Shown here: positions 35,439-44,383 of the stretch, one piece after another
Layout of the letters: every line of letters starts with the position of its first letter
Numbering within the stretch: position 1 is the first letter of the stretch
NCBI GenBank assembly: GCA_002490525.1
Contig: DKUE01000035.1
Span: 1-64,000 of the forward strand
Direction of reading: 5' to 3'
DNA: 64,000 bases
Origin: Ruminococcaceae bacterium UBA7212
GTDB taxonomy: Bacteria; Bacillota; Clostridia; Oscillospirales; Acutalibacteraceae
Notes under the pieces: generated by a model
The model's input: only the letters and a program-made list of their open reading frames with translations
The model's database searches: none
Told to the model about the DNA's origin: nothing
Position numbers and translations under genes: made by a program

Positions 35439-35466
35439 GAATCAAAATGAAAGGCGGGTGAACACC

Positions 35467-35559
35467 ATGCAATTTAAACTTCATTCGATGAATAAGAAAC
35501 CGTCCGAAGCGCGCGCCGCATTCGGCTTATTTGTGTTGTGTTCATCGTCCTTGGAGTAA
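35467..35559 (+). CDS. 30-residue peptide, possible leader or signalling peptide
   Basis: ATG 35467 is preceded by AAAGGCGGGTGA and by a near-consensus promoter; the 30 codons end at TAA 35559, and a strong terminator follows 26 bases later. The peptide has a basic first half (KLHSMNKKPSEAR) and a hydrophobic second half with FGLFVLCSSSLE at the end. It could be a regulatory leader peptide that controls read-through into the double GNAT gene, a signalling peptide, or a small stand-alone protein. No runs of one amino-acid codon that would signal classical attenuation are evident. Confidence 0.5.
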   Translation: MQFKLHSMNKKPSEARAAFGLFVLCSSSLE

Positions 35560-35585
35560 CGAATTTCTAAAATTTGCTCTTCACA

Positions 35586-35616
35586 CCGCCGATGCACAAC
35601 GCATCGGCGGTTTTTT
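35586..35616 (+). terminator. Terminator or attenuator after the 30-codon peptide
   Basis: A perfect 10-bp stem (CCGCCGATGC / GCATCGGCGG, loop ACAAC) followed by six T. Confidence 0.9.
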
Positions 35617-35697
35617 AATATATTTATTTTTGAATTTCTCTCTCAAGACGCGTCGGGAAAGCAAAGCAAAAAATTTAAGTGTAAAGGAGTAACACGT

Positions 35698-36813
35698 ATG
35701 TACACACCGATATTGGAAACCGAACGGTTAATTTTAAGACCGCTGTGCGTAGAGGACGCCCCCTCGGTATTCGCATGGGCAAGCGATGAACGCGTGGCGA
35801 AATATATGACATATCCGAAGCACGAAACGATAGACACAACGCTGGAATGGCTTCGCAGTATTGACCACAGCTCCGATGCAGATTACGACTTCGGCTTTGT
35901 GGAAAAGACGAGCGGCGAGCTCATCGGCTCGGGCGGGGTCTATTGGGAAACTGACCGTCAGCAGTGGCGCGTTGGCTACAATCTGCGGCACCAAAGCTGG
36001 GGCAAGGGTTATGCCACCGAGGCGGCACAGGAAATGATTCGCTTTGCAAAAGCAGAGCTAAATGCTGTAAAAATCGGCTCCTGCCACGCCGTTGAGAATA
36101 CCGCGAGCGGGCACGTTTTAGAAAAATGCGGGCTTGTGTTCCATCATTACAGTACCTACCAAAAATTCGACGGCAGTGCCACATTTCGGTGCAGGGAAGT
36201 GCTTTGGACAAAGGACGGCGAAGAGCTGACGCACCACAAGGGAACGCAGATGCTTCGCACAGAGCGATTATTGCTTCGTCCGTTTCGCAGTACGGATGCA
36301 GAGGATATCTTCCGCTTTGCGGGCAATCCGAAGGTGACACGCTATTTAAGCTACCAACCGCACCAAAGCATTGAAGAATCTGCACGAATCGCCGCCTTTT
36401 GGGAACAGGAATCCAAAGAAACAGACAAGTATAACTGGGCGATTGAATTGGACGGCACGGTCATCGGCAGTATCAATGTGGTACAGTCCGACGGGCTATG
36501 GGACGCAGGACTCGGTTGGCAAATTGACCTGCCCTATTGGAATCAGGGTATTATGACAGAAGCCGCCCGCGCGGTTGTCGATTTTTTGTTCCGCGAAGTG
36601 AATTTCCACCGCATTTACGCCGCGCACAACACACGCAATCCTGCCTCGGGACGCGTAATGGAGAAGCTCGGGATGCGCAAAGAGGGTGTTTTCCGACAGC
36701 ATTATTTTAAAGCGGGCTTCGGCACAGGTGACAGCCAAAAATACGGGATTTTGAAAGAGGAATGGTTGGATTGGAAAGGAACGGAACAGGAGCGGTTTTA
36801 TGCACTATGTTGA
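35698..36813 (+). CDS. Double GNAT N-acetyltransferase (RimJ/RimL type, tandem domains)
   Basis: The 371-residue protein holds two complete GNAT domains in tandem. Domain 1 (about residues 1-175) starts ILETERLILRPL and has the acetyl-CoA loop QSWGKGYATEAAQ (about 99-111). Domain 2 (about 185-371) starts MLRTERLLLRPF and has YWNQGIMTEAAR. Each resembles ribosomal-protein or antibiotic-type acetyltransferases that acetylate amino groups. The internal Met185 lies at the start of domain 2 but has no good ribosome site. AAAGGAG precedes the ATG. The stop overlaps the next methyltransferase start by 14 bases. Confidence 0.88.
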   Translation: MYTPILETERLILRPLCVEDAPSVFAWASDERVAKYMTYPKHETIDTTLEWLRSIDHSSDADYDFGFVEKTSGELIGSGGVYWETDRQQWRVGYNLRHQSWGKGYATEAAQEMIRFAKAELNAVKIGSCHAVENTASGHVLEKCGLVFHHYSTYQKFDGSATFRCREVLWTKDGEELTHHKGTQMLRTERLLLRPFRSTDAEDIFRFAGNPKVTRYLSYQPHQSIEESARIAAFWEQESKETDKYNWAIELDGTVIGSINVVQSDGLWDAGLGWQIDLPYWNQGIMTEAARAVVDFLFREVNFHRIYAAHNTRNPASGRVMEKLGMRKEGVFRQHYFKAGFGTGDSQKYGILKEEWLDWKGTEQERFYALC

Positions 36814-37588
36814 AGAATACTATACGCAATATGATGAAGATGCACGGTTTCTGCGCAAAAGCCGTCAAACGGAATATGTAACGACAATGCGGTATATTCA
36901 AAAATACTTATTCCAAGGCGCGCGGATTTTGGAAATCGGCGCGGGTACGGGGCGATATTCCCTCACCCTTGCCGTACAGGGATATTCTGTCGATGCCGTT
37001 GAACTTCTGCCAAAGCATATTGCACTTTTAAAGGAAAAGACAAAAGATAACGACAATTTGCGCATTTTTGAGGGCAATGCGGTTGATTTGAGATTTTTGC
37101 ACAGCAACACCTACGATATCGTCCTTTTGCTCGGTCCGATGTATCATCTGTTCAGCGAAGCTGACAAATTGAATGCACTCGCTGAGGCGATACGTGTTGC
37201 AAAACCGCACGGCGTTATTTTTGCCGCATACTGCAACAACGATACGACAATCTATAATCTCTTTGTGCAGCATCAAATTCAAACGCATTTGACAAGCAAC
37301 CAACTGACACAGGATTTTCATATAAAGCCTTTGCCTGCACTCGTATTTGCCTTTTCGCGCAAGACGGAGATTGACTGTCTTATGCGCAATTTTTCGGTAC
37401 GCCGACTGCACTTTGTCGGCACAGATATGCTGTCGGAATTTTTCGGCGATATCATAGACGACTTCAGCGATGCCGAATTTGAATTGTATATGCAGTACCA
37501 TTTCCAAATATGCGAACGGGCAGACTGCATCGGGATGTCGTTTCATTTTTTGGATGTTTTTCAAAAGAACGCGGCAAAATATAAATGA
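36800..37588 (+). CDS. SAM-dependent class I methyltransferase
   Basis: A 262-residue methyltransferase with motif I RILEIGAGTGRYSLTLAVQG (about residues 43-62), YSVDAVELLPKH as the acidic ribose-binding strand, and TYDIVLLLGPMYHL as motif IV. The C-terminal 100 residues form a family-specific lid. The acceptor is unknown. It overlaps the double GNAT gene by 14 bases and AGGAGCGG lies upstream of its ATG, so the two are co-translated; this recalls small-molecule detoxification or resistance pairs (inference). Confidence 0.85.
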   Translation: MHYVEEYYTQYDEDARFLRKSRQTEYVTTMRYIQKYLFQGARILEIGAGTGRYSLTLAVQGYSVDAVELLPKHIALLKEKTKDNDNLRIFEGNAVDLRFLHSNTYDIVLLLGPMYHLFSEADKLNALAEAIRVAKPHGVIFAAYCNNDTTIYNLFVQHQIQTHLTSNQLTQDFHIKPLPALVFAFSRKTEIDCLMRNFSVRRLHFVGTDMLSEFFGDIIDDFSDAEFELYMQYHFQICERADCIGMSFHFLDVFQKNAAKYK

Positions 37589-37633
37589 TTTTTACCATCC
37601 CAATGCATAACGAAATACAATGGAATGCAATAC

Positions 37634-37661
37634 AAAAATCCCCTGACCTGACGGTCAGGGG
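37634..37661 (-). terminator. Terminator of the YabE-like gene
   Basis: A nine-base perfect stem (CCCCTGACC / GGTCAGGGG) with a TGAC loop; on the minus strand it is followed by ATTTTTG. Confidence 0.85.
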
Positions 37662-37684
37662 TATCGTCACAAGATATTTCGAGG

Positions 37685-38941
37685 TTACAGCACGTAAATC
37701 ACTACGTCTCTGCTGCCCCATTGTCTGCATTCGGATTCGGTATTCATAAACAAATCCACGGTGAATTTTCCTTTATGCACAAATCCGCCTGTATCCGCCG
37801 CAATTGCATAGCCGTAAACAATACCGTCTGTAGAGACAATCCATAGCTTACTGCCGTACGGAATTTGGTTCGGATTCACAGCGATGTAACCGGGCTTCAC
37901 GGCGCGTCCGCTTGCCGTTTTAGAACCGGGTGCTGCCGTGTATGCTGCCGCCTTACCCGTAATAATTTTAGAATACTGCGTCGGTGCACCATCGACAATT
38001 TGCAAAGTTTCAGGTGCGGTCAACTCTGAAATCGGCGTACCGCCGTTTCGAAGACTTGCCACCGCCACTGCCTTTTGTTTCGTGCCTACAGCGGTAATCT
38101 GCGGCACAGCTTCTTTGAGGACGGTCTCGCTGATTGCTTCGGAAGAAGCGCGAACACCGTCTACAATTTTATCGCGGTAGGTTACGGTTTTCTCACCGTT
38201 CTCCCCTGCCTGCCGAATCTCGCTCTGCCCCTTGTAAAGCGCAGAGGTTTTTTCTGTTTTCTTTGCGAACGGAATCGTTTCATTTACGGTGCGCTCTGTA
38301 TATTCCACACGGTAAACCGTGATGCTTATATTATCATAAAGCGCACTGTCCGCCGCGGGAGAAACCTCATCGTTTTCGCCCATGGTGATATTTGCCGCTA
38401 CCAAAGCCTCTGCCACAGTGCCTTCCCCTAAAAGCAAGGCTTGCTGTGTACCGTCCGCCGTAACGGACACATGATAGGCGTTGGTTAATTTTACGGTCAT
38501 GCCGTCTTCCAGAACTGTACTTGTCGGCAAACTGACGAGCTGCCCTTCCTCCACCGTAACGGCAAGCTCCGTCAGCAAGTCTGCTACGGTTCCTGCACAA
38601 ACCGTGTAAACCGTTTCACCGTCCAGCCGCACAAAGGTGACCGTTGCCGCACGGTAAACGGTGAGTACACAGTCCTCACCCGGCACGAAGGCATCCAAAG
38701 AAAGCTTATCTTTCTCGGACAAATCAATCTTTGCTTGTTTCACAATTTCATAAGCGTCCGTTTTGGTCGTTTCTACTCTTGTGATTTCCGAACCGTCATA
38801 AATGTCTACGACATAGGCGTTCGGAACGGCAGCAAAAGCGGTACCGGCGCAAAGCACGGCAAACGCCAAAATCAGCGCGGTAACCTTCCAAAAGGTTACA
38901 CGGGTTGCTTTTGCATACCCTTTTAATTCTGTAATCATCAT
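37685..38941 (-). CDS. YabE-like secreted protein: DUF348, G5 and 3D domains
   Basis: The 418-residue protein has a signal/anchor segment (about residues 18-38), two DUF348 ubiquitin-like repeats (about 45-150 and 155-210), a G5 domain (about 215-290, with VNETIPFAKKTEKT and NGEKTVTYRDKIV), and a C-terminal 3D domain. The 3D domain's three aspartates are visible in VSTDGIVYG, AIAADTGGFVHKG and FTVDLFMNT. Such proteins are resuscitation-factor-like or lytic-transglycosylase-like wall remodelling enzymes (MltA fold). ATG 38941 follows AAAGGAG; the promoter is 140 bases upstream. Confidence 0.9.
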   Translation of the reverse strand: MMITELKGYAKATRVTFWKVTALILAFAVLCAGTAFAAVPNAYVVDIYDGSEITRVETTKTDAYEIVKQAKIDLSEKDKLSLDAFVPGEDCVLTVYRAATVTFVRLDGETVYTVCAGTVADLLTELAVTVEEGQLVSLPTSTVLEDGMTVKLTNAYHVSVTADGTQQALLLGEGTVAEALVAANITMGENDEVSPAADSALYDNISITVYRVEYTERTVNETIPFAKKTEKTSALYKGQSEIRQAGENGEKTVTYRDKIVDGVRASSEAISETVLKEAVPQITAVGTKQKAVAVASLRNGGTPISELTAPETLQIVDGAPTQYSKIITGKAAAYTAAPGSKTASGRAVKPGYIAVNPNQIPYGSKLWIVSTDGIVYGYAIAADTGGFVHKGKFTVDLFMNTESECRQWGSRDVVIYVL

Positions 38942-39088
38942 TCTGCTCCTTTAACTCATACCTTATCGGGAAAATGGGAAATTGCTGTCCGAAAGGCTGT
39001 TGGACGCCGATCGCATCTTCTCGGAAAAAGATTGAGAAAACACGGTATAACTGTGGCGTCACTGTTATTATCGCTTGTGACTTCGGTC

Positions 39089-39117
39089 ATTATATTTCCA
39101 TGTCCGCTAATTGTCAA
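39089..39117 (-). promoter_or_regulatory. Consensus promoter of the YabE-like gene
   Basis: On the minus strand TTGACA (39112-39117) and TATAAT (39089-39094) with a 17-base spacer, both perfect. It gives a 5' leader of about 140 bases. Confidence 0.85.
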
Positions 39118-39540
39118 ATTTTCAAAAGTTTTATTTTTATGAAAATTGCACAAACGAAAATGTCAATATCTGTCAGAAACAGGGCTTTTCCTGATTTTTT
39201 CAGGAACTGGATCATGCAAATTCGGTGAATATTTGTGAAAATATTAAAAATCTTACATTTAGTTACAAAGGGGTAACAAAACGGGATTTTTTCTGAATTT
39301 TCGGTTAAAAAAACCTTGTTTTCCATATATAGTATATGCAAATGTAAAAAAAGTATGCATAGCCTGAAATTTACATAGATATTGTGCATGTATTTTCAGT
39401 CACGTCCGGATATTTTTCGAAGAAACTCGATAGTTCTCCCCCACTGCATATAGAAAATCGCCTAATTTTCTTGGAATTTTGATTCCTAGACTTTACTTTA
39501 AAAATTATGGCGTTTTTTTTCGAATTGTGTTATACTGTTT
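39118..39540. other. AT-rich gene-free stretch
   Basis: About 420 bases without a supported gene. Frames present are short and AT-biased. TATACT near 39531 may be the -10 for the pseudouridine synthase gene. No terminator or repeat was recognised. Confidence 0.5.
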
Positions 39541-39617
39541 AGGGTTAACTGACAGTGATTTCGGGCAAAAAACGCGCCGAAAAAATCTGTATATATAATA
39601 GTATAGGGAAAAACAGT

Positions 39618-40580
39618 ATGAAAGAGTTTTTGATTTCGCAAAATGACGCGGGACTGCGCCTCGACAAATTCGTAAAAAAGGTTGCACCGAATTTGCCGCA
39701 GTCCATGCTTTATAAAGCGATTCGGACAAAAAACATCAAAATAAACGGCAAACGTGCGGAAATTTCCGCACGTTTGCAAATCGGCGACCAAGTCAAGATA
39801 TTTGTTGCTGATGAATTTTTCCGAAAAAGCAAGACGGTTTATGATTTTTTGCATGCGGGCAGGTCTTTGGATATTTTGTATGAGGATGAGAATATTTTAC
39901 TGCTCAACAAAAATGCAGGTCTGCTCTGCCACCCGGATGACAGGGAATACATCGACACGCTGATTGGGCGTGTAACACGGTATTTATATGAAAAAGGCGA
40001 ATATGACCCCGCGCAGGAAAACAGCTTTGTGCCTGCACTCGTCAATCGCATTGACCGTAATACGGGTGGGATTGTCATTGCGGCGAAAAATGCTGACAGT
40101 CTACGAATTTTGAATCAAAAAATGAAGGACAGAGAACTGCACAAATACTATTTGTGTGTTCTGCACGGTACACCTAAGCCGCAGGCGGGTATTTTAGAAG
40201 GATACCTCATCAAGGATGAAAAAAAGAATATGGTGCGTGTACTGCGCGAACCTGCGGCAGGTGCGAAAACGATTCGCACCAAATACCGTGTATTGGAAAG
40301 CGATGGGAAACTGTCTTTGGTTGAGGTGGATTTGCTGACAGGGCGCACGCACCAAATCCGCGCGCATTTCGCCTCTGTCGGGCATCCGCTCTTAGGGGAC
40401 GGCAAATACGGCAGAAACGCGCAAAACAAAGCATACGGGTATAAAAAGCAATTCTTATATTCTTATAAGCTGCAATTTGATTTCACCACGGATGCGGGAA
40501 TTCTAAACTATTTAAACGGAAAATGCTTTCAGGTTGAAGAGGTTTGGTTTGCCCGTGCGTTTCGGGATGGGGAATTATGA
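39618..40580 (+). CDS. RluA-family pseudouridine synthase
   Basis: A 320-residue RNA-modifying enzyme that isomerises uridine to pseudouridine in rRNA or tRNA. An S4 RNA-binding domain (residues about 13-65, LRLDKFVKKVAPNLPQSMLY) precedes the catalytic domain with NRIDRNTGGIVIAAKN (Asp146 as catalytic residue, Asn in place of the usual His at 143), and TGRTHQIRAHFASVGHPLLGD near the end. ATG 39618 follows AGGGAAAAA; the longer frame from 39555 starts in non-coding sequence. It stands alone between unrelated genes. Confidence 0.92.
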   Translation: MKEFLISQNDAGLRLDKFVKKVAPNLPQSMLYKAIRTKNIKINGKRAEISARLQIGDQVKIFVADEFFRKSKTVYDFLHAGRSLDILYEDENILLLNKNAGLLCHPDDREYIDTLIGRVTRYLYEKGEYDPAQENSFVPALVNRIDRNTGGIVIAAKNADSLRILNQKMKDRELHKYYLCVLHGTPKPQAGILEGYLIKDEKKNMVRVLREPAAGAKTIRTKYRVLESDGKLSLVEVDLLTGRTHQIRAHFASVGHPLLGDGKYGRNAQNKAYGYKKQFLYSYKLQFDFTTDAGILNYLNGKCFQVEEVWFARAFRDGEL

Positions 40581-40604
40581 GTTTCATTACATAAGGATGA
40601 TAAA

Positions 40605-41007
40605 ATGGAACATCTTGAAAGAATGAATTATCGCTCCAAACAAACACAATGTTACACCTATTTTCAAATTACAGGTAATTTTGAGCCCGATATTATCTTT
40701 GATATGTTAAATCTCAAGCCCGAAAATCTTGGAAAATCGGTGATAAAAGACAAGACGGCAAAACATATGACTTTACGTATTGGCGCTTCGGCACTTGCGA
40801 CAAATACGATATACTTGTTGAAAAGCAAATGCGGAATTTACTTTAGTCATTGTACCGGCGGTCCGCGTTGACACGCCTGCACCATGTTTAGCGCCATCTT
40901 TAGAGGTTATGCAGTTTTGCTGTGACACCGTCACGGAAATGGACGTCAATTTGTATATCAGCACACCTGACGGATTTAACGACAGCATAGTCTTTAAAAA
41001 TTCATAA
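40605..41007 (+). pseudogene. Decayed DUF4279 gene with frameshifts
   Basis: The frame from ATG 40605 encodes CYTYFQITGNFEPDIIFDML, the normal start of a DUF4279 domain. The middle of the domain, WRFGTCDKYDILVEKQMRNL, lies in a second frame (about 40770-40850). The end, APSLEVMQFCCDTVTEMDVN, lies in a third (40870-41007). An in-frame stop also falls after the middle segment. Together they rebuild one DUF4279 protein of about 130 residues, so the gene carries at least two frameshifts. Family role is unknown. Sequencing errors are possible, but three broken points make decay more likely. Confidence 0.75.
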
Positions 41008-41111
41008 ACACGAATCAACTACAGCTGCTCTGCGATTCAGGCGTTATATTTGATTTGTGCAAATTCGGCGAAACGGCACAGCGGTCGTTCCCTGCGTTAT
41101 ATTTTCCCCAT

Positions 41112-41155
41112 AAAAAAACACATGCCCACGATACGTACTGTACCGTGGGCGTGTT
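41112..41155 (-). terminator. Terminator of pckG
   Basis: ACACATGCCCACG pairs with CGTGGGCGTGT (two G-U type pairs) with an inner TAC/GTA, and the minus strand continues TTTTTTT. Confidence 0.8.
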
Positions 41156-41194
41156 GTATTTTACGATGTTCCCGAAAGTAATTTAGATAGAATC

Positions 41195-42985
41195 TTATTT
41201 CAGGTTTGCTTTGAGAGTTTCCAACTCATCGGCAAGCTCTTTCGGCAATTTATCGCCGAATTTTGCATAGAATTCCGCAATGCCTTCCGCTTCATTTGCC
41301 CAAAGGTCTTTATCCACATCCAAAATGCTCTCAAGAGATTCCAAAGTAACCTCGTCCTCAAGACCTTCGATGTTGATATCCTTTGCATAAGGCAGATAGC
41401 CGATAGCGGTCTCTTGTGCATCTACCTTGCCCTCGCAACGTTTGAGAATCCACTCCAAAACGCGGAGATTGTCACCGAAGCCCGGCCACATAAAGTTGCC
41501 CTCATCATCTTTTCTGAACCAGTTGACATTGAAAATCTTCGGTGCTTTGTCCGCATCCAGGGTCTCGCCAATCTCAATCCAGTGTTTCCAATAGTCGCCC
41601 ATGTTGTAGCCGCAGAAGGGCAGCATTGCCATCGGGTCACGGCGGACAACACCGACTGCACCTGCAGCCGCCGCAGTGGTTTCAGATGCCATGATAGAGC
41701 CTACAAACACACCGTGATTCCAGTCTCTTGACTGATAAACCAGCGGAGCCAGCTTTGCACGTCTGCCGCCGAATACGAATGCCGAAATCGGCACGCCCTG
41801 CGGATTTTCGAATTCAGAGCTGATGCACGGGCAGTTCACTGCGGGTGCGGTGAAACGGCTGTTCGGATGCGCAAGGTTTTTACCCTCGGCTTTCCATTCT
41901 ACGCCGTTGGTTTTGATTCCTGTCCATTCCTCTGCATTAACGGGCGGATTCTTGTCAAGACCTTCCCACCAAACGGTGTTGTCATCCAGATTGCGCGCAA
42001 CATTGGTAAAGATGGTACCCTTCTTGGTGGAGGCCAGCGCGTTGGGGTTGGATTTGTCGTTCGTGCCGGGTGCTACGCCGAAAAAGCCGTTTTCCGGGTT
42101 GATGGCGTACAGTCTGCCGTCCTCGCCCTTGCGAATCCAGGAAATATCGTCACCGACACACCAAACCTTGTAGCCCTTCTTACGGTAGCCCTCGGGCGGG
42201 ATAAGCATAGCGAGGTTTGTCTTGCCGCACGCAGACGGGAACGCCGCGCAGATATATTTGACTTCGCCCTGCGGATTTTCAATGCCGAGAATGAGCATAT
42301 GCTCTGCCTGCCAGCCCTCATTTTTACCCTGATAAGAAGCAATGCGCAGTGCAAAGCATTTTTTGCCGAGCAACACGTTGCCGCCGTAAGCGGAATTTAC
42401 GGAAATAATGGTGTTGTCCTCGGGGAACTGGCAAATCCAGCGGTTCTCAGGGTCTACATTGCACTTGCAGTGTAAGCCGCGCACCCAGTCCTCGCTGTCG
42501 CCGAGTACATCCATCACCTTTTTGCCGACACGGGTCATAATTGCCATATTCAAAACAACATAAATGGAGTCGGTCAGCTCCACGCCGATTTTTGCAAGCG
42601 GAGAGCCCACAGGACCCATAGAATACGGAATGACATACATCGTTCTGCCCTTATAACTGCCGCGAGCAATGTCATACAGCATGTTGTATGCCTTTTCGGG
42701 GTCCATCCAGTGGTTGGTCGGACCTGCATCCTCTTCCTTTTTGGAGCAGATGAGGGTTCTGTCCTCTACACGCGCAACGTCGTTAGGCGCAGTTCTGTGA
42801 TAATAACAACCGGGAAGCAGTTCCTCGTTGAGCTTTACCATTTCGCCGGTTTCGCACGCTTCCTTGCGAAGCGCTTCGAGCTGCTCTTCCGAGCCGTCAA
42901 TCCAAACAACTTCTTTCGGCTCTACAAGTGCGATTTTCTCGTCAATCCAAGACAGGACGCTCTTGTTTTGTGTCAGTGCTGCCAT
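41195..42985 (-). CDS. pckG: Phosphoenolpyruvate carboxykinase (GTP)
   Basis: The 596-residue GTP-dependent enzyme converts oxaloacetate and GTP to phosphoenolpyruvate, CO2 and GDP, or the reverse in fermentative anaerobes that fix CO2. Recognisable are the P-loop AAFPSACGKTNLAMLIP (about residues 245-261), YVIPYSMGPVGSPLAKIGVE for PEP binding, VNSAYGGNVLLGKKC, and FEWNP-like C-terminal order. Length fits the GTP family rather than the shorter ATP family. GGAGTAATG precedes the ATG, and a promoter about 100 bases upstream gives a leader with two hairpins. It is monocistronic with its own terminator. Confidence 0.95.
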   Translation of the reverse strand: MAALTQNKSVLSWIDEKIALVEPKEVVWIDGSEEQLEALRKEACETGEMVKLNEELLPGCYYHRTAPNDVARVEDRTLICSKKEEDAGPTNHWMDPEKAYNMLYDIARGSYKGRTMYVIPYSMGPVGSPLAKIGVELTDSIYVVLNMAIMTRVGKKVMDVLGDSEDWVRGLHCKCNVDPENRWICQFPEDNTIISVNSAYGGNVLLGKKCFALRIASYQGKNEGWQAEHMLILGIENPQGEVKYICAAFPSACGKTNLAMLIPPEGYRKKGYKVWCVGDDISWIRKGEDGRLYAINPENGFFGVAPGTNDKSNPNALASTKKGTIFTNVARNLDDNTVWWEGLDKNPPVNAEEWTGIKTNGVEWKAEGKNLAHPNSRFTAPAVNCPCISSEFENPQGVPISAFVFGGRRAKLAPLVYQSRDWNHGVFVGSIMASETTAAAAGAVGVVRRDPMAMLPFCGYNMGDYWKHWIEIGETLDADKAPKIFNVNWFRKDDEGNFMWPGFGDNLRVLEWILKRCEGKVDAQETAIGYLPYAKDINIEGLEDEVTLESLESILDVDKDLWANEAEGIAEFYAKFGDKLPKELADELETLKANLK

Positions 42986-43085
42986 AATACATTACTCCTT
43001 ACTTTCACTCCGACAAAGCGTCGGACATTTTTGCATAATTGCAAATGAAAAAATTCATATTTCACAAATTTTTCCATTTTGAAAT

Positions 43086-43114
43086 ATTATAGACGATTCC
43101 TTTCTGAAAAGCAA
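43086..43114 (-). promoter_or_regulatory. Promoter of pckG
   Basis: On the minus strand TTGCTT (43109-43114) and TATAAT (43086-43091), 17-base spacer. The 90-base leader contains TTTGCA/TGCAAA and TCCGAC/GTCGGA hairpins before the ribosome site. Confidence 0.6.
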
Positions 43115-43201
43115 CAGAGAAAATGTGAATTTTTTGTCAATTTTCATATTCATTTTAATTCACAATGCCCAAACTGCCCTTTTTCCATACAACAAAAAGG
43201 A

Positions 43202-44224
43202 TTATTTTTGTTTATTTTCCGCAATCGGCATACTGGCGCATGCGTTTAATGACATTCCTGCGCGTTTGCCTGCCGAGAACTCATAAAACCCCTGCGCGCC
43301 AACCATTGCGGCATTGTCGCCGCACAGGGAAAGCTCCGGAAGATACAATTTTACCTTCCGCCGTTTTGCAAGATTGAACATGCGTTCACGCAAAACGGAG
43401 TTTGCACTTACACCGCCCGCCAAAACGAGCTTTTGCGTTTCGGGATACTGCATAAGTGCCTTTTCAGTATTCCTTTCCAGCGCATCGACTACCGATCGCA
43501 GGAAAGAGGCCCCAAGGTCTTTTACCTCTATAGTCTCTCCGCGCTGCGCCGCATTATGTATGGTATTGAGCACGGCTGTTTTGAGCCCCGAAAAACTGAA
43601 ATCCAGCGGTGCGCCGTCCACACGCGGGCGCGGAAAAGCAAATGCGTTTTCATCGCCGTCTTTTGCCGCTTTATCTAAATTCACGCCGCCGGGATACGGA
43701 AGACCCATCGCCCTTGCAGCTTTGTCAAGCGCCTCACCCGCCGCATCGTCACGCGTTCTGCCGACAATCTCAAAATCGGTATAATCCCGCACATTGACAA
43801 GCAATGTGTTACCGCCGGACACCACCAAGCACAGAAACGGCGGCTCCAAATCGGGATGGGTAATATAATTTGCCGCAATGTGCGAACGCAGATGATGCAC
43901 GGGCACCAGCGGTTTCCCACTTGCAAGCGACAGACCCTTTGCGTAATTGACGCCGACCAGCAGTGCACCGATGAGACCGGGCGCATAGGTAACAGCAATC
44001 GCGTCAATCTCGGCAAGTGTCAGAGACGCTTGTGCCAACGCTTCTGCAGTCACACCCGAAATTGCCTCGGTATGCATGCGGGAAGCGATTTCAGGCACGA
44101 CCCCTCCGAATATTTTATGCTGTTCGATTTGCGTTGCTACTACAGATGAAAGCACGTGCCGTCCGTTTTCAACCACAGCGGCGGCGGTTTCATCGCAGGA
44201 GCTCTCTAAAGCCAAAATTTTCAT
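43202..44224 (-). CDS. tsaD: tRNA N6-threonylcarbamoyladenosine synthase subunit TsaD
   Basis: A 340-residue ASKHA-fold protein that transfers the threonylcarbamoyl group to A37 of tRNAs reading ANN codons, working with TsaB, TsaE and TsaC. Features are ILALESSCDETAAAVV at the start, HKIFGGVVPEIASRMHTEAI, iron-binding His111 and His115 in VHHLRSHI, CLVVSGGNTLLV and VLAGGVSANSVLRERM. ATG 44224 is chosen over a TTG at 44242. tsaB and rimI, common neighbours, are not here; it is next to pckG on the same strand. Confidence 0.95.
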   Translation of the reverse strand: MKILALESSCDETAAAVVENGRHVLSSVVATQIEQHKIFGGVVPEIASRMHTEAISGVTAEALAQASLTLAEIDAIAVTYAPGLIGALLVGVNYAKGLSLASGKPLVPVHHLRSHIAANYITHPDLEPPFLCLVVSGGNTLLVNVRDYTDFEIVGRTRDDAAGEALDKAARAMGLPYPGGVNLDKAAKDGDENAFAFPRPRVDGAPLDFSFSGLKTAVLNTIHNAAQRGETIEVKDLGASFLRSVVDALERNTEKALMQYPETQKLVLAGGVSANSVLRERMFNLAKRRKVKLYLPELSLCGDNAAMVGAQGFYEFSAGKRAGMSLNACASMPIAENKQK

Positions 44225-44383
44225 ACGGTCACATCCGTTCAAAAATCAAAATCTTTTTATAGTATAGCATATATCCTAATATTTTTCTATCCCGATTGTA
44301 TATTTTTACGAATTGACTTTCCCATGAAATTCCGATACCATATATAATACAAGTTACAGCACTGTGTACAGGGAGGAGAAATT

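Noticed and set aside
38942..39090. A c-di-AMP (ydaO-type) riboswitch before the YabE-like gene
   Set aside because: The conserved sequence blocks of that riboswitch cannot be found in the leader, although the gene type would fit.
39114..39389. A 91-residue minus-strand frame upstream of the YabE-like gene
   Set aside because: It is AT-biased, has no ribosome site and overlaps the consensus promoter of the next gene.
41867..42475. A 202-residue plus-strand frame opposite pckG
   Set aside because: Shadow of the pckG coding sequence; no ribosome site or family features.
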